Assembly (NCBI GenBank): GCA_002506745.1
Contig: DAYE01000064.1
Span: forward strand, 1-7,561
Reading direction: 5' to 3'
DNA: 7,561 nt
Source of the DNA: Euryarchaeota archaeon UBA33
Lineage (GTDB): Archaea > Thermoplasmatota > E2 > DHVEG-1
The notes under the pieces were generated by a model that worked only from the letters and a program-made list of their open reading frames with translations, ran no database searches and was not told where the DNA came from. How positions within the stretch are numbered: the first letter of the stretch is position 1; each line of letters starts with the position of its first letter. Shown piece after piece: positions 4,277 through 7,561 of the stretch. The position numbers and the translations under genes are program-made.

Positions 4277-5926
4277 TCAATCGAAAGAAAACCGCTCGAA
4301 AAGAAAAGAAAGCAAAGAGGAGAGAAACGGATGTGCCTGAAGAAAAACCCTTAAGAAGCTACCATCGAACACCGTGCTTTTTGGCATCGTGACATCAAGG
4401 GTCGCCCAAGAACTCTCCATACTGAAGACGTCCTTTGCTTTCACCTTCACTTCGTATGTGCCTTTTTTGGACCACGAATGATTCACCTTCATAGGAGCGC
4501 CAGGGGGTAAAGGTCCCAACCATCCAGTATTGGTACCATCGTCCCAGTCAAACCAGTAATACACTGGGTCTCCATCGATATCAGCTGTTGAACCGGTATA
4601 CATGTATTGTTGTCCAGGTTTTCCTTGAGCAGCCCCGGTGAGAGTTGGTATGTTAGGTGCGTTATCGATCGTCACTGTATCTGACGCGGGAGTGGCATCA
4701 ATGTTTCCGACTGTGTTTATCGCACGCGTCTCAATCAGATGAGAACCATGAAGGAGTGGGATTGTCGTAAACGAATAGGTTTCCACCGGTTGATTATAGC
4801 TTCCATCACTGGGGGCTGCTGCGTACCAGTACCCACCGTCTATGCGATATAACACCACCATGATTTTATTGACACTCACATCATTTCCAGCACACCCAGG
4901 TTGAGGATTATTATTCGGATAAGGAACCTCTGTGGCAGTGCCTGTGTAGGCAAGAACCGGATTTGGTGTAGGATCCTGTGGATAGGGGTTTAAGACGGTC
5001 TCAGGAAATATATCAACAATATCTTGAATGGTATCACCATCAGTGTCTCGCCAGCCCACCTGAAGTTTCGTCCCGGTCGAAAGGCTAAGAAAATTAGTGT
5101 CCATCAGGCAACCGGAGCCTTCAACATCAGCAGCATTCAAATACCCGCTATTTTCAGTGTTTCCATCATATTCGTCGGTCGCCCAGAAGATATGACCGGT
5201 CTCATGAGCCATCACCTGATCCATACACCAGATACCCCAAGCGCCATTATCATAGGTCATTACAAGAAAAGGTCCACCCAGATACCCATATGCACTATAA
5301 CCATCTGAGAAATCTCCACCAATGTCATTGCTGCTATCAATGAGAAAAACAGCATATGCCCAATCAGTACCCTTCGCAGTTCGCATCGCGTTAATATAAT
5401 CCCGTGTTCGCTTCATCCAATCACCAGATGTATATCCGAGATACGCCATCGCTTCGCTCACCCAGAGCTTCTCCCAGCTAGGATCTGTAAAAACAGACGG
5501 GTGGTTAATCGGCTCATAACTCGTTGGAACAGCAGTATGAATATCAAGAGTAAAACTAATACTTGCATTAGGGTTTTGATTTGGCCACCACGTCAGCGAT
5601 TGATTAATTTCACTAAGAACATTGCTTACTTCAGTTGATGTCCAATTTTCTGTACTTGGGTCAATTGCTCCATTGCTCTCCAGGAAAATCAAACCAACTC
5701 CAACAGACCCAATAAGATATTCACTAGTATCATAATATCCTGGGCCAGGACCCATAGATTGACGTACGTTCGGATCGTTATAACGAAGCAGATCATTGCT
5801 AAGGACTTCTATTTCTCCAGAAGTGGTATTTGAATTAGTCGCATTGTTCCCATTGCTTGCAGAAAGGGGTACTGTACTTGCACAGACTAAAAACAGCATA
5901 CAAAAACCAATGAGTTCCGTTTTCAT
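4277..5926 (-). CDS. Secreted metzincin-like zinc protease with Ig-like and PKD domains
   Basis: This 549-residue exported protein starts at ATG 5926, with GGAGGA four bases before it; the TTG further up at 5938 lies on that ribosome binding site and is rejected. Residues 1-24 are a signal peptide (hydrophobic core IGFCMLFLVC, cleavage near SAS). The catalytic motif HETGH is at 241-245, with Asp251 at the third-ligand place of HExxHxxGxxD and a Met-turn-like CLMD at 273-276, as in metzincins such as snapalysin. The Gly between them is Trp248. DTDGDTIQD at 294-302 looks like a calcium-binding thrombospondin type 3 repeat. An Ig-like sandwich follows (about 321-422), then a PKD domain (about 425-513, with FDWDDGTNTGW). 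The last 35 residues are a hydrophobic tail, possibly a sorting or anchoring signal. It should degrade extracellular protein. Substrate is unknown. It shares a control region with the divergent esterase gene. Confidence 0.85.
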   Translation of the reverse strand: MKTELIGFCMLFLVCASTVPLSASNGNNATNSNTTSGEIEVLSNDLLRYNDPNVRQSMGPGPGYYDTSEYLIGSVGVGLIFLESNGAIDPSTENWTSTEVSNVLSEINQSLTWWPNQNPNASISFTLDIHTAVPTSYEPINHPSVFTDPSWEKLWVSEAMAYLGYTSGDWMKRTRDYINAMRTAKGTDWAYAVFLIDSSNDIGGDFSDGYSAYGYLGGPFLVMTYDNGAWGIWCMDQVMAHETGHIFWATDEYDGNTENSGYLNAADVEGSGCLMDTNFLSLSTGTKLQVGWRDTDGDTIQDIVDIFPETVLNPYPQDPTPNPVLAYTGTATEVPYPNNNPQPGCAGNDVSVNKIMVVLYRIDGGYWYAAAPSDGSYNQPVETYSFTTIPLLHGSHLIETRAINTVGNIDATPASDTVTIDNAPNIPTLTGAAQGKPGQQYMYTGSTADIDGDPVYYWFDWDDGTNTGWLGPLPPGAPMKVNHSWSKKGTYEVKVKAKDVFSMESSWATLDVTMPKSTVFDGSFLRVFLQAHPFLSSLLSFLFERFSFD

Positions 5927-5930
5927 AGAT

Positions 5931-5936
5931 TCCTCC
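5931..5936 (-). promoter_or_regulatory. Ribosome binding site deciding the protease start
   Basis: GGAGGA on the minus strand ends four bases before the ATG at 5926. The alternative TTG at 5938 overlaps this site and cannot use it, so the protein begins MKTELIGF. Confidence 0.75.
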
Positions 5937-5998
5937 AAAAATGATAATTCAAATATGATATTAATATGTTTCTAAGGGAGAAAAAATTAATAATAATG

Positions 5999-6008
5999 CT
6001 TATAAAAG
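5999..6008 (-). promoter_or_regulatory. TATA box of the protease gene
   Basis: On the minus strand CTTTTATAAG matches the archaeal TATA consensus well. Transcription would begin near 5975-5980, giving a leader of about 50 bases before the ATG at 5926. Confidence 0.5.
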
Positions 6009-6133
6009 ATGACGAAGTCGAGGTTTTTTCAACGAAGCTATACATACTCAGTTTCAAAGAATCTCGGATTATCCAATGGTAGAATTCCACTAAATTAACC
6101 GTTGAATGAATGCTTTTTATACGAAAATATCAT

Positions 6134-6156
6134 CTTAAAAAATCTCTGTTTTTAAG
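6134..6156. promoter_or_regulatory. Inverted repeat, candidate operator upstream of the esterase
   Basis: CTTAAAAA (6134-6141) and TTTTTAAG (6149-6156) are perfect 8-base inverted repeats around 7 bases, about 50 bases before the esterase TATA box. This could bind a dimeric regulator of either divergent gene, or fold as a hairpin if transcribed. Confidence 0.35.
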
Positions 6157-6166
6157 TAGAAATAGG

Positions 6167-6182
6167 GGGTAAATTGGGTAAA
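6167..6182 (+). repeat. Tandem GGGTAAA pair
   Basis: GGGTAAA occurs at 6167-6173 and again at 6176-6182, nine bases apart, close to one helical turn. It lies about 30 bases upstream of the esterase TATA box, where activator sites are commonly found. Chance occurrence is possible. Confidence 0.25.
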
Positions 6183-6208
6183 AAAATAAATATTGATTGT
6201 CTATTGAA

Positions 6209-6215
6209 TATAAAA
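6209..6215 (+). promoter_or_regulatory. TATA box of the esterase gene, possibly leaderless
   Basis: TATAAAA is centred 24 bases before the A of the esterase ATG at 6236. That spacing puts transcription start at or near the start codon, so the mRNA may be leaderless. In agreement, no good ribosome binding site precedes the ATG; GAGGGA at 6216-6221 is 14 bases away. An alternative box (AAATAAATATTG) starts further up at about 6183. Confidence 0.4.
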
Positions 6216-6235
6216 GAGGGAACGTGTGAAAGAAC

Positions 6236-7213
6236 ATGAAAAAAAATAAATTCAAGGTATATCCTATCGTACTCATTGGAATCCTCTGTGTGTCACCTGT
6301 ATTTCTAAGTGGATGTATGTATAAAATTCCGGAAGATCCTCATACGTTTATGAGGACTGTTTTTTCGGATGGACTCGAACGGACCTATCGGATCCACATT
6401 CCACCCGAATTACCAGATAATATCACCCCAGCGTTGGTCTTCGTTCTTCATGGAGGTGGCGGTACTGGTGAGGGCATGGAAAGAAGCTTGACACTTGGCG
6501 GGTTTAATACCATAGCAGATCAACAGAATTGCATTGTAGTGTACCCCGATGGTGTTGAGAAAAACTGGAATGACGGCAGAAAAAATGTTACGGACCCAGC
6601 ACATCATCAAAACATCGATGATGTCGGTTTCTTCACCATCCTTATCGAGAATCTTTCCCAGGAGTTCAATATAGATCCTCATAGAATTTTTGTTACAGGG
6701 ATATCCAATGGGGCGATGATGTCCTATCGGCTCGCTTGTGAGATACCTGAAAAAATAGCGGCAATAGCTCCGGTCGCTGGTGCACTGCCAATCGATTTGC
6801 TCTCCTTTAACATCTCTGATGTGCCGATTTCGGTGTGTGTCATAAGCGGCACAGATGATCCGCTCGTCCCTTGGGAAGGAGGACTAGTCGGTTTCCCCAG
6901 GAATCCTCGTGGAATCGTTCTTTCAGTACCTGAATCAGTATCGTTCTGGGTGGCACATAACAACTGCGCTACTCCCCCGAACGTTACAGTGCTTCCAGAT
7001 AGAGATCCAACAGATCATACCTGGGTTCAAAAAGATACGTACGGTAATGGTACGAATGCTACAGAGGTAACTCTCTACACTATCTATAATGGTGGTCACA
7101 CTTGGCCAGATGGATACCAATATTTCCCAGAATCACTTATAGGAAGGACGACTCATGATATTAATGCAAATACGGTGATATGGGATTTCTTCTCAAATCA
7201 TCCAAAAGAATGA
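6236..7213 (+). CDS. Lipoprotein esterase of the LpqC / PHB depolymerase / feruloyl esterase type
   Basis: This 325-residue protein is an alpha/beta-hydrolase carried outside the membrane. It has a basic N-terminus (MKKNKFK), a hydrophobic segment and a lipobox, LSGC, with Cys27 as the anchor. The fold begins with RTYRIHIPPEL; the oxyanion loop is HGGGG at 72-76. The nucleophile is Ser157 in GISNGA, the acid is probably Asp208 in GTDDPLVPW, and the base is His288 in GGHTWPDG. These three motifs in this order define the polyhydroxybutyrate depolymerase / LpqC / carbohydrate esterase family 1-like group. Members cleave esters in polyhydroxyalkanoates, feruloylated plant sugars or other acylated polymers; the sequence does not tell which. 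All catalytic residues are present and the length is usual. It diverges from the secreted protease gene, suggesting a shared scavenging role. A T-rich stretch follows the stop. Family call is secure, substrate is open. Confidence 0.88.
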   Translation: MKKNKFKVYPIVLIGILCVSPVFLSGCMYKIPEDPHTFMRTVFSDGLERTYRIHIPPELPDNITPALVFVLHGGGGTGEGMERSLTLGGFNTIADQQNCIVVYPDGVEKNWNDGRKNVTDPAHHQNIDDVGFFTILIENLSQEFNIDPHRIFVTGISNGAMMSYRLACEIPEKIAAIAPVAGALPIDLLSFNISDVPISVCVISGTDDPLVPWEGGLVGFPRNPRGIVLSVPESVSFWVAHNNCATPPNVTVLPDRDPTDHTWVQKDTYGNGTNATEVTLYTIYNGGHTWPDGYQYFPESLIGRTTHDINANTVIWDFFSNHPKE

Positions 7214-7261
7214 GGGATTGAAACAAGCAGTACACTCTTTTATTTGCCTTCAATTTTTATT
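7214..7261. terminator. T-rich/A-rich bidirectional termination stretch
   Basis: The 48 bases between two converging genes are AT-rich, with TTTTT and TTTT runs on the plus strand at about 7240-7263, suiting U-tract termination of the esterase transcript. On the minus strand A-rich sequence follows the PAS gene stop with only short T-runs, so termination there is less clear. Confidence 0.35.
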
Positions 7262-7561
7262 TTAATATTTTGGTTTCTGATGGAGTTTTTCGTACAGTTC
7301 ATTAATCTCATTTTTTAATTCCATCATTTTCATCTCTCGATTCACCGTGATAGTTTTATACCTCTCAAGCTCACTAATCTTCTCTTTTAACGCCTGTTCT
7401 GCTTGTTTATTCTCGGTGATGTCCTCCATCGTCGTATAGATAGAGATGACTTTTCCGGTTTCATCGAACATGAAGAAATCATGGGCGACAAAGAGCTTTT
7501 TCTCCCCGGTTTTTGTACGATATTCCCTTTCACGGCCACCAGTAAATGATTTTTTCTCAGC
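7262..7561 (-). CDS. PAS-domain sensor protein, C-terminal part (cut by window edge)
   Basis: The frame is open to the window edge, so at least 99 residues are present and the N-terminus is missing. The visible part starts inside a PAS fold: GGREREYRTKTGEKK, VAHDFFMFDETGKVISIYTT, then MEDITENKQAE, the classic PAC end of a PAS domain followed by a linker. An ATG at 7471 lies inside the domain and is not the start. After it comes a coiled coil (ALKEKISELERYKTITVNRE, then MKMMELKNEINELYEKL) and the stop. This tail resembles one I know from many PAS proteins that end there with no histidine kinase domain (form ELERFNxLxVGRELxMxELK). It therefore senses a small ligand, redox state or light through PAS and signals by dimer or partner contact. 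It may be cytoplasmic or membrane-bound further up. Family call is secure. Confidence 0.9.
   Translation of the reverse strand, partial: AEKKSFTGGREREYRTKTGEKKLFVAHDFFMFDETGKVISIYTTMEDITENKQAEQALKEKISELERYKTITVNREMKMMELKNEINELYEKLHQKPKY

Larger units (their letters stand above)
5927..6235. other. Divergent intergenic control region between protease and esterase
   Basis: These 309 bases hold no credible gene. They carry a TATA box for each direction, an 8-base inverted repeat (6134-6156), and a tandem GGGTAAA pair (6167-6173 and 6176-6182). About 6030-6110 shows nothing I can interpret. Confidence 0.5.

Noticed and set aside
4110..4340. Plus-strand frame of 76 codons overlapping the protease 3' end
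   Set aside because: Low-complexity polar composition, no ribosome binding site, and it runs antisense into the end of the protease gene and its terminator.
5024..5308. 94-codon plus-strand frame opposite the protease
   Set aside because: Antisense to the catalytic domain and explained as a shadow of its codon pattern.
6050..6100. Possible tRNA fragment or structured RNA between the divergent genes
   Set aside because: No T-loop, no acceptor stem and no anticodon arm could be found.
6410..7120. Minus-strand frames opposite the esterase
   Set aside because: They lie antisense to a gene with a complete catalytic triad and carry no recognisable motif.
1..7561. CRISPR array, insertion sequence, toxin-antitoxin or prophage genes
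   Set aside because: No regularly spaced repeats, transposase, terminal repeats, integrase or paired toxin-antitoxin frames are visible on either strand.

Overview
The window looks like a low-GC chromosomal segment from an archaeon, most plausibly a member of the Thermoplasmatota or a related euryarchaeal lineage. I base this on archaeal-style Shine-Dalgarno sites (GGAGG, GGTGAT), TATA-like boxes instead of bacterial -35/-10 pairs, T-rich gene ends, a CspA-type cold shock protein, an SCP2-domain protein, and a secreted zinc protease with a PKD domain of a kind I associate with those archaea. The lineage is an inference from gene style; no rRNA or tRNA gene is present to test it.

Region 1-1600 is a cluster of very small genes in AT-rich DNA. 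On the minus strand are a zinc-ribbon protein (1170-1469), a cold shock protein (723-911) and a 40-residue microprotein (461-583). On the plus strand is a possible 25-residue, extremely basic peptide (153-230). The cold shock and zinc-ribbon genes and the plus-strand unit each follow a near-identical promoter element (CTATTTAAG core, preceded by ATCGGATA in two of them) and a U-rich leader of about 100-120 bases. A weaker, possibly decayed fourth copy lies at 437-461. This family of shared promoters and leaders is the most interesting thing in the window and suggests a small co-regulated set, perhaps cold or stress responsive.

Region 1637-4060 is a two-gene minus-strand operon. A 658-residue protein with N-terminal iron-sulfur motifs and a FAD-binding oxidoreductase domain overlaps by 7 bases a 137-residue SCP2-type lipid-carrier protein. 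The pairing suggests an oxidoreductase acting on a lipid-like or hydrophobic substrate held by the SCP2 partner. A 17-codon upstream reading frame with its own ribosome binding site overlaps the start of the first gene.

Region 4277-7213 holds two exported proteins transcribed divergently from a 309-base control region. The minus-strand one is a secreted metzincin-like protease with Ig-like and PKD domains. The plus-strand one is a lipoprotein alpha/beta-hydrolase of the LpqC / polyhydroxybutyrate depolymerase / feruloyl esterase type. Together they suggest extracellular breakdown of protein and esterified polymers. The window ends in the C-terminal part of a minus-strand PAS-domain sensor protein (7262-7561) that is cut by the window edge.
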